Shown here: piece by piece, positions 44,094-54,770 of the stretch
Layout: every line of letters starts with the position of its first letter
How positions within the stretch are numbered: position 1 is the first letter of the stretch
Origin: CAIOYC01 sp965277345
GTDB taxonomy: Bacteria; Pseudomonadota; Alphaproteobacteria; Caulobacterales; Caulobacteraceae
NCBI GenBank assembly: GCA_965277345.1
Contig: CBDICI010000004.1
Coordinates: 1,674,001-1,738,000, forward strand
Direction of reading: 5' to 3'
DNA: 64,000 bases
Position numbers and translations under genes: made by a program
The notes under the pieces: generated by a model
What the model saw: the letters and a program-made list of their open reading frames with translations, nothing else
What the model was told of the DNA's origin: nothing
Databases searched by the model: none

Positions 44094-45074
44094 TCAGCGC
44101 TTCTGATGACGTTGCCGCACCCGGCTCGGCGGCTCGCCGTAGACTTTCCGAAACATGCTGGACAGGTGAGCCTGGCTGGTAAACCCGAAGTCGAGCGCCA
44201 ATTCGGTCAGCGGCCGGCTCTCGCACGGCGTCGTCAGCGCGGCGTGGAGGTGTTGCAATCGCTGGTCCCAAATATATCGCGCAACACCGCCGCAATCTCG
44301 AAACAGCAGGTAAAGCTGGCTCCTCGACACGCCCAACGCGCTCGCTACGCCTTCGGGGGTGAGATCGCGCGAACCCAGTCGCCGCGCCACATGCGCCTTC
44401 GCGCGCGCCAGCAGGCTTTCGGCGGTCCCCGGCACAAGCTTTGAAAACAGGGCGCCTAGCTCATCGAGCGTTTCGTTCACAACCCCGCGCACCTCGCCTC
44501 GGCGCATGGTCGCGAGCTTGGGATAGGTTTTTTCCAGATGGCCTACGTAAGCGGCCGCCTCGGCCTGACCGAATACGGCTCCATGCAACAATCGGATATC
44601 GCCGAGCCGATCCAGGGCGACTTGGCGGTTGACCGTCACGAAGTGCAGTCGCGTCGGGCTTTGCTCGATCAGAAGACTCGGTTGGCGGAAATCGAGGCAG
44701 TAGACCGAACCCTCGGGCGCGTTAAGCGGCCTGCCATCGCAATCACCCTCGACCGCGCCCTGGATCACGTGCTGAATGACGAGATAGTCGGCGCTGTCCA
44801 TACCGATCTTGAGCCTTGAGCGCTCGAATCGATGCGGCACCGCCTCGACATAGTGGAACCGCACCGGGCCGGCGATGAAACCCGTGATCCTGGCGTAGAA
44901 CGGCTCCGCCAGCGGCGTCAGGCGGGCCGGGCCGGCCACGATTGTCTGATAGGCGCTGCTTCTTTCGCCCTCGGGGAAGTCGTCGCTGTTGAACGACACG
45001 CTCGGGACCAGCGAATCTACATGGAGCCCTGCGGTCGCCGGGGTGACACCATGCTCCACACCGCTGTCCCGCAC
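44094..45074 (-). CDS. AraC-family transcriptional regulator
   Basis: A 326-residue regulator with a cupin-like sensor half (VVGPAR-type core, VIQGAVEGDCDGRPLNAPEGSVYCLDF) and a C-terminal pair of helix-turn-helices (LTPEGVASALGVSRSQLYLLFRDCGG, then LTELALDFGFTSQAHLSSMFRKVYGEPPSRVR), the standard AraC signature. Translation begins with GTG at 45074, though the exact start is uncertain. It lies 126 bases upstream of tpsA on the same strand, and the AraC type often controls adhesin genes, so it may regulate the TPS operon. This link is inference. Confidence 0.87.
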   Translation of the reverse strand: MRDSGVEHGVTPATAGLHVDSLVPSVSFNSDDFPEGERSSAYQTIVAGPARLTPLAEPFYARITGFIAGPVRFHYVEAVPHRFERSRLKIGMDSADYLVIQHVIQGAVEGDCDGRPLNAPEGSVYCLDFRQPSLLIEQSPTRLHFVTVNRQVALDRLGDIRLLHGAVFGQAEAAAYVGHLEKTYPKLATMRRGEVRGVVNETLDELGALFSKLVPGTAESLLARAKAHVARRLGSRDLTPEGVASALGVSRSQLYLLFRDCGGVARYIWDQRLQHLHAALTTPCESRPLTELALDFGFTSQAHLSSMFRKVYGEPPSRVRQRHQKR

Positions 45075-45255
45075 GCCACTTCACCCGAACGCCGACGGCA
45101 TTGACTGTCTCACATTGCATCTCGGTGAACAACCAGCGTTATGCGCCTCTCATTCTGGTAAGAAATAACGCTCACGATCGGCGTCGGCTCTGAGATTTAG
45201 CGAACCTCTGACCGTCGCTGGAATAGGTCTGCACTTAAATATTCGAGGGCTTTAA

Positions 45256-45440
45256 CACAAAACCTCTCTGTGGCGCGAAGACCCGTCTGGTGAAGAATTT
45301 GCAACAGGGCTTCCTGCGTCAGGGCTATAAAGTTTTGCCGATGACGGCGATTGCAGAAGCGTATGGCATCGGCCGTTGAGCGATTCACTATCACTTCGAC
45401 TGTAAGGAACAGGTCTTCCAGCCAAGGCTGAATCGAACAC
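45256..45440 (+). pseudogene. TetR-family HTH remnant with internal stop
   Basis: Translation gives GFLRQGYKVLPMTAIAEAYG, then IGR, a stop codon (45,377-45,379), and AIHYHFDCKEQVFQ. The order matches the TetR N-terminal DNA-binding helix-turn-helix with the YYHF signature. No ligand-binding half follows, so this is a truncated remnant. It overlaps in position with other wreckage on the opposite strand. Confidence 0.55.
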
Positions 45441-45524
45441 GATCAAAGTCGTTTGGCCGCCGCAATGAGGCGGACACCGTTCTCGCCGGTGGAGGACCAG
45501 CGACCACCCGCGCCGTCCGTCCGG

Positions 45525-46237
45525 CCGTGTCGGTCAGGAAGCGGCGCAATGCCGACCAGGCGGCGGACTCGGTCATGAACGGCGATGGCCGACGCCGGGG
45601 ACCTCGACCACAGTCAAGTCGGGTTTTCGACGGCGCATCTCATCGACGGTCGAGACGGCCAGGATATCGGTGATCTCGCCCCGGATCAGCAGCGTCGGGA
45701 TTGGGAGGAGGGCGTCAAACCCGGCCAGAGGTCGGCAAGTTGGCCCGATCCTTCGCGGACCGTTCGGGCGATTTCCGGGTCGTAGTCGAGTACGATGCGC
45801 CCGGGAGTTTTCTCGCGAAAGATTTTGCGGGCGAAGTTCTCCCAGACAGCGTCCCCGGTTTCGCCTGGAAAGGCCGGACCGTTGATGTCGCGACAGAGCT
45901 TGGCCGCTTCGGTCCAGTGGTTCGCTTCCGTTGCGCCGCCGACATAGCCCCGAATTCGCTCCAGCCCCGCCGGGCCGATCTCCGGTCCGACGTCGTTCAG
46001 GACAGCGCCGCACAGGCGCCCCGGGCTCAGATGCGCGGCCATCATGGTCATCAGGCCGCCCATGGAAGTGCCCATGAAGACCGCCTGGACGATGCCGAGA
46101 TGATCCAGGAGCGCCAGCATGTCGGCCTTATAGGTGGCAGGGTTGTGTCGCTCGACGACGGGGTCCCAGTCGGACAGGCCGCGTCCCCGTTGCGACGGCG
46201 AGATCACCCGCCGCCGGCGCCTCTTCGGCCTTATCAC
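45525..46237 (-). pseudogene. Alpha/beta-hydrolase pseudogene, multiply frameshifted
   Basis: On the minus strand, the frame from 46237 reads RVISPSQRGRGLSDWDPV, then FMGTSMGGLMTMMAAHL with the nucleophile elbow GTSMGG. It drops out after LADLWPG. A second frame carries PTLLIRGEITDILAVSTVDEM and VPGVGH with the catalytic His. A third has FMTESAAWSALRRFLTD. The N-terminal strand and oxyanion-hole region is missing. At least two shifts and an N-terminal truncation make it non-functional. Confidence 0.7.
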
Positions 46238-46267
46238 CAGCCATCCTTGTTGAGAGGCTGAGACGCG

Positions 46268-46444
46268 ATGAATCTTGCGGAGTGGCTTGCACGTGCGGGC
46301 AGGCTCGGCCCCGGGTCTCCCGCCATCCTGAGCGGTGAGCGACTGATGTGCGACAATGCCGAGTTCGCGCGGGCCGCAGGCACCATCGGCGCCAATCTCC
46401 GCGCCCGTCAGGCCGCCGCGGTTCAGCGCACGCGAAAACGACAG
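46268..46444 (+). pseudogene. AMP-binding acyl-CoA ligase N-terminal fragment
   Basis: A short frame, MNLAEWLARAGRLGPGSPAI, LSGERLMCDNAEFARAAGTI, resembles the first 60 residues of long-chain acyl-CoA synthetases and then breaks off. It lies divergent from the hydrolase remnant, so both probably come from one decayed cluster. The 100 bases after it show no gene before the kdp genes. Confidence 0.45.
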
Positions 46445-46552
46445 GACGTTCTCGGCTTTCTATATTAAAATTTATGGATTCGGCTCCCCTCTCATAGCGA
46501 AGCGAAACGCCGATCGGGTGCATAGCCTTGGCCTCATCAAGAGGGCTGGCGC

Positions 46553-46636
46553 ATGGGCGACCTGATCTTTCTCGCGATCGGAGCAGGGCTTTTCGCGCTG
46601 ATGGGCGGCTACATCACCGCCCTGCGGCGGGGCTGA
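46553..46636 (+). CDS. Small hydrophobic protein upstream of kdpF
   Basis: A 27-residue frame, MGDLIFLAIGAGLFALMGGYITALRRG, with one membrane helix and a basic end. It ends two bases before the kdpF start and is of the kind often seen just before kdpF in Proteobacteria. Its role is unknown; it may be an accessory to the Kdp complex. No homology can be shown because of its length, but the codon pattern and position support it. Confidence 0.6.
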   Translation: MGDLIFLAIGAGLFALMGGYITALRRG

Positions 46637-46638
46637 CC

Positions 46639-46725
46639 ATGATCGTGGCCTTCATCTACGGCGCCGCGGCGGTTGGCATCGCGGTTTACATGGTCGTGGC
46701 CTTGCTTCGACCCGACAAGTTCTAA
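46639..46725 (+). CDS. kdpF: Potassium-transporting ATPase small subunit KdpF
   Basis: A 28-residue single-helix peptide (MIVAFIYGAAAVGIAVYMVVALLRPDKF) ending in the typical RPDKF or RPEKF motif. KdpF stabilises the KdpABC complex in the membrane. It lies two bases after a small ORF and 12 bases before kdpA, as in most kdp operons. Confidence 0.9.
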   Translation: MIVAFIYGAAAVGIAVYMVVALLRPDKF

Positions 46726-46737
46726 GCGGACAACCTC

Positions 46738-48453
46738 ATGAATTGGCAGGGATGGGCGGAGATCGCCCTCACCATCGCACTTTCGGCCGGCCTCGCCTGG
46801 CCGCTGGGCTCCTATTTGGCGCGCGTCTTCCAGGGCGGCCGCACCTGGCTCGATCCGATCCTTCGCCCCGTTGAGATGGCATTCTATCGCGCCGCGGGCA
46901 TCGACGAGACCAAGTCGCAGACCTGGGTGGGCTACACCGCTGCGCTCGTGGCCTTCAACGCGGCCGGGTTCTTCCTGCTGTATGCGATCCTGCGGCTCCA
47001 GGGCGTCCTGCCCCTGAATCCCTTCAAGTTCGCCGGCATGAGCCCGCACCTGGCGTTCAACAGCGCCATCAGCTTCGTGACCAACACGAATTGGCAGAGC
47101 TACGCCGGCGAATCGACGCTCTCGAACCTGTCGCAGATGAGCGGCCTCACGGTTCAGAACTTCGCCTCCGCCGCCACGGGCGTGGCGGTGGTTGCGGCGG
47201 TAGCCCGAGCCTTCGCGGCGCACCGTGAGGAGGGACTGGGCAATTTCTGGCGCGATCTCGTGCGGGTGACGCTCTACGTGCTCCTGCCGTTCTCGGTGCT
47301 CATGGCGACCGCGCTGATCGCGCAGGGCGTTCCGCAGACCTTCGCCCAGCATGTTGACGCCGTGACCCTTGAAGGCGCCAAGCAGACCCTCGCTGTCGGC
47401 CCCATCGCCAGTCAGGAAGCCATCAAGCAGATCGGCACCAACGGCGGCGGCTTCATGAACGCCAACTCCGCCCACCCCTTCGAGAACCCAACGCCCCTCA
47501 CCAACTTCATCGCCATGATCGCGATGAATTGCCTGGGCTTCGCCTGCGTGATCGCCTTCGGGATCATCGCCGGCGCCCGCAGGGAGGCCAGCGCTCTCGT
47601 CACCGCAATGGTGATCCTGCTCAGCCTCGGCGCCGCGGCGATCTATGTGGCCGAGACCCAGCCCGTTCCGGCCCTCCAGCACGCCCTGCACGTCACGCCC
47701 ATTCCCAACATGGAGGGCAAGGAGGTGCGCTTCGGCGCAGCCGCCACAGCCGTCTTCGCGGCGATGACCACGGGCGCCTCCTGCGGTGCGGTAAACGGGA
47801 TGCACGAGAGCTTCACGCCCATCGGCGGGGGGGTCGCCATGTTCTTCATCCAGTTGGGCGAGATTCTGCCCGGCGGCGTCGGCTCCGGCCTTTACGGCAT
47901 CGTGGTGATGGCGTTGTTCAGCGTGTTCATCGCCGGCCTGATGGTCGGCCGCACCCCGGAATACCTCGGCAAGAAGGTAGAGGCGCGGGAGATGAAATTC
48001 GCCCTCTTGGCCGTGCTCATCCTGCCGCTCTGCATCCTCGGCTTCTCCGCGGTCGCGGCGGTGCTGCCGGAAGCGCTGAAGGGCCTGGCCGCTTCGTCGG
48101 CCACCCCGCACGGATTGTCGGAAATCCTCTACGCCTACACCTCGGCCACGGGGAACAACGGTTCGGCCTTCGCAGGGCTCACCGCCAACGCCCCCTGGTG
48201 GGACACGACGCTGGGCATCTGCATGGCGCTCGGCCGCTACGCCTACCTCGTGCCGGTCATGGCCATTGCCGGGGCCTTGGCTGCGAAGCCGAAGCTCGCT
48301 CCGACCGCAGGCACCCTGCCCACGGACAACGGTCTCTTCATCGGCCTCCTCATCGGGGTGATCCTCATCCTCGGCGGCCTGCAGTTCTTCCCCGCGCTCG
48401 CGCTGGGTCCGATCGTCGAGCATTTCCAGATGCTCGCCGCGACCTCGCACTAA
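46738..48453 (+). CDS. kdpA: Potassium-transporting ATPase channel subunit KdpA
   Basis: A 571-residue polytopic membrane protein, the K+ channel-like subunit of the high-affinity KdpFABC pump. Selectivity-filter-type motifs are seen, for example NTNWQSYAGESTLSNLSQM, GTNGGGFMNANSAHPFENP, TTGASCGAVNGMHESFTPIGGG and TGNNGSAFAGLTANAPWWD. Size and motif order fit the family. It is followed by kdpB with a 39 bp gap. Confidence 0.98.
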   Translation: MNWQGWAEIALTIALSAGLAWPLGSYLARVFQGGRTWLDPILRPVEMAFYRAAGIDETKSQTWVGYTAALVAFNAAGFFLLYAILRLQGVLPLNPFKFAGMSPHLAFNSAISFVTNTNWQSYAGESTLSNLSQMSGLTVQNFASAATGVAVVAAVARAFAAHREEGLGNFWRDLVRVTLYVLLPFSVLMATALIAQGVPQTFAQHVDAVTLEGAKQTLAVGPIASQEAIKQIGTNGGGFMNANSAHPFENPTPLTNFIAMIAMNCLGFACVIAFGIIAGARREASALVTAMVILLSLGAAAIYVAETQPVPALQHALHVTPIPNMEGKEVRFGAAATAVFAAMTTGASCGAVNGMHESFTPIGGGVAMFFIQLGEILPGGVGSGLYGIVVMALFSVFIAGLMVGRTPEYLGKKVEAREMKFALLAVLILPLCILGFSAVAAVLPEALKGLAASSATPHGLSEILYAYTSATGNNGSAFAGLTANAPWWDTTLGICMALGRYAYLVPVMAIAGALAAKPKLAPTAGTLPTDNGLFIGLLIGVILILGGLQFFPALALGPIVEHFQMLAATSH

Positions 48454-48492
48454 CCCTCAAGCATCCGAAGACTCCCGAAGGATCAAAGTCAG

Positions 48493-50526
<2,034 letters not shown>

Positions 50527-50537
50527 GGACGCCAGCC

Positions 50538-51116
50538 ATGCTCGCGCAAATCCGCCCTGCGGTGGTCACCATCGCCCTCATGACCGTCGTCACCGGGGGG
50601 CTCTACCCCCTGGCCATGACCGGGATCGCCGCGTTCAGGCCCGACGCCGCCCACGGTTCGCTCCTTAAGGACGACAAAGGCGTAGTGGTCGGCTCGACCC
50701 TGATTGGCCAGGCCTTCGCTAAGGCGGAGTATCTGCACGGCCGCCCCTCGGCCGCCGGGAACGGCTACGACCCCACGAGTTCTTCGGGTTCCAACTACGG
50801 CCCGATGGACCCCAAGCTCGCGGATCGGGTCAAGACCGACGCGGCGGCCATCGCTAAGGACGCGCCCGGCCAAATCATTCCGGCGGACGCAGTGACCGCC
50901 TCCGGCTCGGGCCTCGACCCTGACGTCTCGCCGGAATACGCCCGCCTCCAGGCACCGAGGATCGCCACCGCCCGAGGGGTGTCCAACGCCTCCGTGATGG
51001 TGGTGATCGACGGCCAAACCAAGGACCGCACCCTCGCGATCCTCGGCGAGCCGCGCGTGAATGTCCTCCTCGTAAACCGCGCGCTGGACGCGCGCTTCCC
51101 CGTCGCCCGGAGGTGA
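50538..51116 (+). CDS. kdpC: Potassium-transporting ATPase subunit KdpC
   Basis: A 192-residue protein with one N-terminal membrane helix (RPAVVTIALMTVVTGGLYPLAMTGIA) and the conserved FAKAEYLHGRPSAAGNGYDPTSSSGSNYGPMDPKL motif. KdpC is the periplasm-facing accessory subunit that raises K+ affinity. The ATG at 50538 is used; the frame begins 15 bases earlier with a less likely start. A beta-barrel-like gene follows after four bases. Confidence 0.97.
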   Translation: MLAQIRPAVVTIALMTVVTGGLYPLAMTGIAAFRPDAAHGSLLKDDKGVVVGSTLIGQAFAKAEYLHGRPSAAGNGYDPTSSSGSNYGPMDPKLADRVKTDAAAIAKDAPGQIIPADAVTASGSGLDPDVSPEYARLQAPRIATARGVSNASVMVVIDGQTKDRTLAILGEPRVNVLLVNRALDARFPVARR

Positions 51117-51120
51117 CATT

Positions 51121-52026
51121 GTGATCCGTTTGCTCTTCGCAGGTTCTGCACTACTAGCGCTCGCCGCCGCCCCCCTCGCCGCCCGCGCCCAAACGACCAC
51201 ATCGGCTGACGTCCCTGCCCAGGGACAGACCGCCCCATCCTCGGAGACGCGGGGTCCCGCCAACGCTCCGTCGACGGCCCAGGCTCCGACGGAACTGCCG
51301 GCGATCTGCACCGATCGCCCGACCAAATCGAACTTCGCCTGCACGGTCGATCAAGGTCACTTCCAATACGAGGCCGACCTTTTGAACGGCTCGTTCTTAA
51401 GGTTCGGCGGTGTTACCACCGACACCTATCTCGCCACCAACCCCACGCTGAAGTATGGCGTGTCCAAGACTATCGACATTGAGGTCAACATCGCGCCCTA
51501 TGAGGTCGTTCATACTCACGACAAGTTCGGAAGCACAAACACCATCAGCGGTGTCGGCGATCTCTATCTGCGCTTGAAGTGGAACGCCTATAACAGCACG
51601 GACGGCAAGCTGTCGTTATCGGTCCTCCCCTATATCAAGGCGCCAACCGCGCGGCTCGGGATCGGCAACGAGGCGGTCGAGGGCGGGATGATCTTTCCCA
51701 TTAATTACAAGCTCACGGACAAGATTACCCTCACAACCGTGCCGGAGTTCGACGCCTACAAGGACTCGAACGGCGATAGTCGGCACTTGAACACCGCACA
51801 GCTGATCAACGTCGGCTACAGTCTGCCGCACGACGTGACCGTCTACGGTGAGCTTTGGGGCGATTGGAACGTCGATCCGGTTCGCACGATCCGCCAGTAC
51901 TCCGCCGATGCTGCGGTGGCCTGGAGCCTCACCAAATACCTGCAGGTGGACGCCGGCTTGAACTTTGGCCTGAACCGATACACTCCGGGCGTGCAGGCCT
52001 ATTTCGGCATCTCGCAGAAATTCTAA
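51121..52026 (+). CDS. Putative outer-membrane beta-barrel protein within kdp operon (PF13557-like)
   Basis: A 301-residue exported protein starting with GTG at 51121 and signal peptide MIRLLFAGSALLALAAAPLAARAQ. A 50-residue low-complexity stretch precedes a region with alternating beta-strands (FQYEADLLNGSFLRFGG, GVGDLYLRLKWNAY, VYGELWGDWNV) and it ends ISQKF, a barrel-like C-terminal Phe. It resembles the PF13557 phenol-degradation MetA-type or putative transporter family. Its place between kdpC and kdpD, four bases from kdpC, suggests co-transcription and perhaps a role in outer-membrane passage linked to K+ limitation; this is inference. Confidence 0.65.
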   Translation: MIRLLFAGSALLALAAAPLAARAQTTTSADVPAQGQTAPSSETRGPANAPSTAQAPTELPAICTDRPTKSNFACTVDQGHFQYEADLLNGSFLRFGGVTTDTYLATNPTLKYGVSKTIDIEVNIAPYEVVHTHDKFGSTNTISGVGDLYLRLKWNAYNSTDGKLSLSVLPYIKAPTARLGIGNEAVEGGMIFPINYKLTDKITLTTVPEFDAYKDSNGDSRHLNTAQLINVGYSLPHDVTVYGELWGDWNVDPVRTIRQYSADAAVAWSLTKYLQVDAGLNFGLNRYTPGVQAYFGISQKF

Positions 52027-52040
52027 GCGGAGAGGACAAG

Positions 52041-54767
52041 CTGCCTGAGCCCAAGCGCCCCGACCCCGACGCTCTTCTGGCTCACGCCAAGAAACAGGCG
52101 CGTGGTAGGCTGCGCGTCTACCTCGGTATGTCGCCGGGGGTGGGCAAGACCTACGAGATGCTGAGCGCCGCCGCCCGCCGCAAGGCCGACGGCGTCGATG
52201 TGGTGGTGGGCCTGGTTGAGACCCACGGCCGCAAGGAGACCGAGGCCCTCACCGAGGGGCTTGAGGTTCTGCCTCGCATCCCCATCGACCACCGCGGGCG
52301 CGTCCTGATGGAGTTCGACCTCGACGCCGCTTTGGCGCGGCGACCCGCCCTGATGCTGGTCGACGAATACGCCCACTCCAACGCCCCCGGGGCGCGCCAT
52401 CCCAAGCGCTGGCAGGATGTGGAAGAGCTGCTCTCCGCCGGGATCGACGTTTGGACAACGCTCAACGTTCAGCACCTGGAAAGCCTGGTCGATGTGGTCT
52501 GGCGCATCACCGGCGTTCGCGTGCGCGAAACGGTGCCTGACCAGGTTCTGACCGAGGCCGCACAGGTGCGGATGGTCGATGTCACCCCCGAGGAGCTGCG
52601 CGCACGCCTGGAGGCGGGACAGGTCTACGTTCCCGAAACGGCGAGGCTGGCCGGCGATCGGTTCTTCAAGATCGAGAACCTGACCGCCCTGCGAGAACTG
52701 GCCCTGCGCCGCGCGGCTCAGACAGTGGACGACCAGTTGAACGCGGCGATGAAGCGGCAGGGGATCGAGGGACCCTGGGCGGCGGGCGAGCGGATTCTGG
52801 TGCTGATCGCGGGCGACCCGATGGCGTCCTCTCTGGTTCGCGCGGGGCGACGCCTGGCCGACCTGATGTCCGACGCCCCGTGGACGGTGGCGACAGTCGA
52901 ACTTGCCAACCAAGCGGCCCCCACGCCAGAGCGGGCACGCCGCACCGCCGAGGCCTTGAAACTGGCCGAACAGCTCGGCGCCGCGACGTTGGTCCTCACC
53001 GGCGACGACCTGCCGGGGGTGGTCCTAGACTATGCCCGCCGCAACAACGTGACCCAGATCGTGATGGGGAAGACCAAGGCCGTGCCCTGGCGGCGGCTGT
53101 TCGGCCGCGACCTGGCTCTGGCCCTGCTCGACCGTTCGGGCGGCGCCGCTCTGCACTTCATCACGGAGAGCACGCCGGGCGAGCGGTCGGCGCCGACCCC
53201 AGCCATGCGCCTTCGTCCGGGCGAGCACACTTGGCGTGATTGGCTGATCGCCGCCGGGTCGGTCGGCGCCGCGTCGGCGATGTCGGCCGCGCTCGACCGG
53301 ATTTCCGCCAGCGCCAATCTAGCGATGCTATACTTGGCCGCCGTTCTGATCTCGGGCTTGCTGTCCGGGCTGCGCCCCGCGCTCGCCGCCGCCGCCGCCT
53401 CGATCCTGCTCTACAACTTCTTCTTCCTCGATCCGCGGCTGTCGCTGACGATCGGTCATGCCGCCGACGTCCTGACCTTCGCCATCTTCCTGGCGGTCGC
53501 GGGCGTGACCGGATGGTTGTCAGGTCGCGTGCGCGACCAGGCTCAGCTCGCGACCCGTCGGGCTTCCGCCATCGCCGCCCTGCTGGCCGCCAGCCGCCGT
53601 CTGTCGGGCGCGGCCAACCGTGCGGACGCCGCCCAGGCCCTCGCCGAACAGGTCGCCGCCGCCGGCGGCGGACGTGCGCTCGTCCTGCTATCCAAGGACG
53701 GAGACATCCAGCCGGCGGCCGGCGCGCCCGATCTCGCCAGCCTGTCCGCCGCCGAGGCCGCCGCCGCGCGTTGGGCATGGGAGCGGGGCGAGGCCGCCGG
53801 CTCCGGCACCGGCACCCTGCCGCAGATCGGCTGGACCTTCCGCCCGCTCGTGGGAGTCCGCGAACTTGCGGGCGTGGCGGGCTATGAGACGGTCAGCGAT
53901 CGGCGCGCCGATGACGAGCGGTTCCTGAATGCCATGCTCGACCAGGGCGCGGTGGCGCTGGAACGCGCCGAACTAGCGGAGGGCCAGGCGCTCACCGAAG
54001 CGGCTCGCCGCTCCGACCAACTTCGAACCGCTCTCCTGAACTCGATCAGCCACGATCTGCGAACACCGCTCGCCACCGTGATGGGCTCGGCCTCCACCTT
54101 AATTGAGCTTGGGCCGGAGCTGCCGATCGACACCCGGGCCGACCTCCTCCTGTCTATCCGCGAGGAAGCCGAGCGGCTGAACGGCTACGTCGGCAACCTT
54201 CTCGACATGACCCGGCTTGAGGGCGATGCGCTGCGACCGCAGACCGACTTCGTGGACGTGCGCGACGTGCTCGGCGCGGCCATCGCCCGCGTGCAGCGCA
54301 AGCTGGGCGGCCGTGCTCTGACGCGAGACTATCCTGCCGATCTGCCTTTGGTGGAGGTCGATCCGGCGCTGCTCGAGCAGGCGCTGGTCAACATCCTGGA
54401 GAACGCCGTAGCCTACAGCCCGCAAGACGCGCCGATCGAAGTGGCGGCCTACGAAGATCGGAATAATGTGGTGGTGTCGATTGAGGACGAGGGCAAGGGC
54501 ATCCCCACCGATGAACTCGTCCGCGTGTTCGACCGCTTCCGTCGCGTGGAGGAGCCAAGCGACCGCTCGCGCGACCGCGGCAAGGGGGTGGGGCTCGGGC
54601 TTTCGATCTCCAAGGGCTTCGTGGAGGCGATGGGGGGACGGATCGCCGCGGCGAGCCCGATCCACACCGACCCGGCGGGCGGAATGCGGGGCACGCGCAT
54701 ATTGATCAGCCTGCCCAAGTCCGGCGCGGCCCCCTCCGCCGCCCGGTCCGCCGAACTGGAGGCCTGA
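52041..54767 (+). CDS. kdpD: Sensor histidine kinase KdpD
   Basis: A roughly 908-residue sensor that detects K+ limitation and phosphorylates KdpE. Domains in order: KdpD N-terminal ATPase-like domain with Walker A in GMSPGVGKTYEM, a Usp-like domain (RILVLIAGDPMAS), four membrane helices (about residues 395-495), a GAF-like part, then HisKA with His671 (NSISHDLRTPLATVMGSAST) and HATPase_c (DEGKGIPTDELV, GKGVGLGLSISKGF). There is no ATG, GTG or TTG between 51,990 and 52,090 in this frame. CTG at 52041, with GGAGAGGA just upstream, is taken as the start; a GTG at 51855 is the alternative. Confidence 0.92.
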   Translation: MPEPKRPDPDALLAHAKKQARGRLRVYLGMSPGVGKTYEMLSAAARRKADGVDVVVGLVETHGRKETEALTEGLEVLPRIPIDHRGRVLMEFDLDAALARRPALMLVDEYAHSNAPGARHPKRWQDVEELLSAGIDVWTTLNVQHLESLVDVVWRITGVRVRETVPDQVLTEAAQVRMVDVTPEELRARLEAGQVYVPETARLAGDRFFKIENLTALRELALRRAAQTVDDQLNAAMKRQGIEGPWAAGERILVLIAGDPMASSLVRAGRRLADLMSDAPWTVATVELANQAAPTPERARRTAEALKLAEQLGAATLVLTGDDLPGVVLDYARRNNVTQIVMGKTKAVPWRRLFGRDLALALLDRSGGAALHFITESTPGERSAPTPAMRLRPGEHTWRDWLIAAGSVGAASAMSAALDRISASANLAMLYLAAVLISGLLSGLRPALAAAAASILLYNFFFLDPRLSLTIGHAADVLTFAIFLAVAGVTGWLSGRVRDQAQLATRRASAIAALLAASRRLSGAANRADAAQALAEQVAAAGGGRALVLLSKDGDIQPAAGAPDLASLSAAEAAAARWAWERGEAAGSGTGTLPQIGWTFRPLVGVRELAGVAGYETVSDRRADDERFLNAMLDQGAVALERAELAEGQALTEAARRSDQLRTALLNSISHDLRTPLATVMGSASTLIELGPELPIDTRADLLLSIREEAERLNGYVGNLLDMTRLEGDALRPQTDFVDVRDVLGAAIARVQRKLGGRALTRDYPADLPLVEVDPALLEQALVNILENAVAYSPQDAPIEVAAYEDRNNVVVSIEDEGKGIPTDELVRVFDRFRRVEEPSDRSRDRGKGVGLGLSISKGFVEAMGGRIAAASPIHTDPAGGMRGTRILISLPKSGAAPSAARSAELEA

Positions 54768-54770
54768 CCC

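Noticed and set aside
46609..48450. A 613-codon minus-strand frame over kdpA
   Set aside because: Shadow of kdpA with biased composition and no domain.
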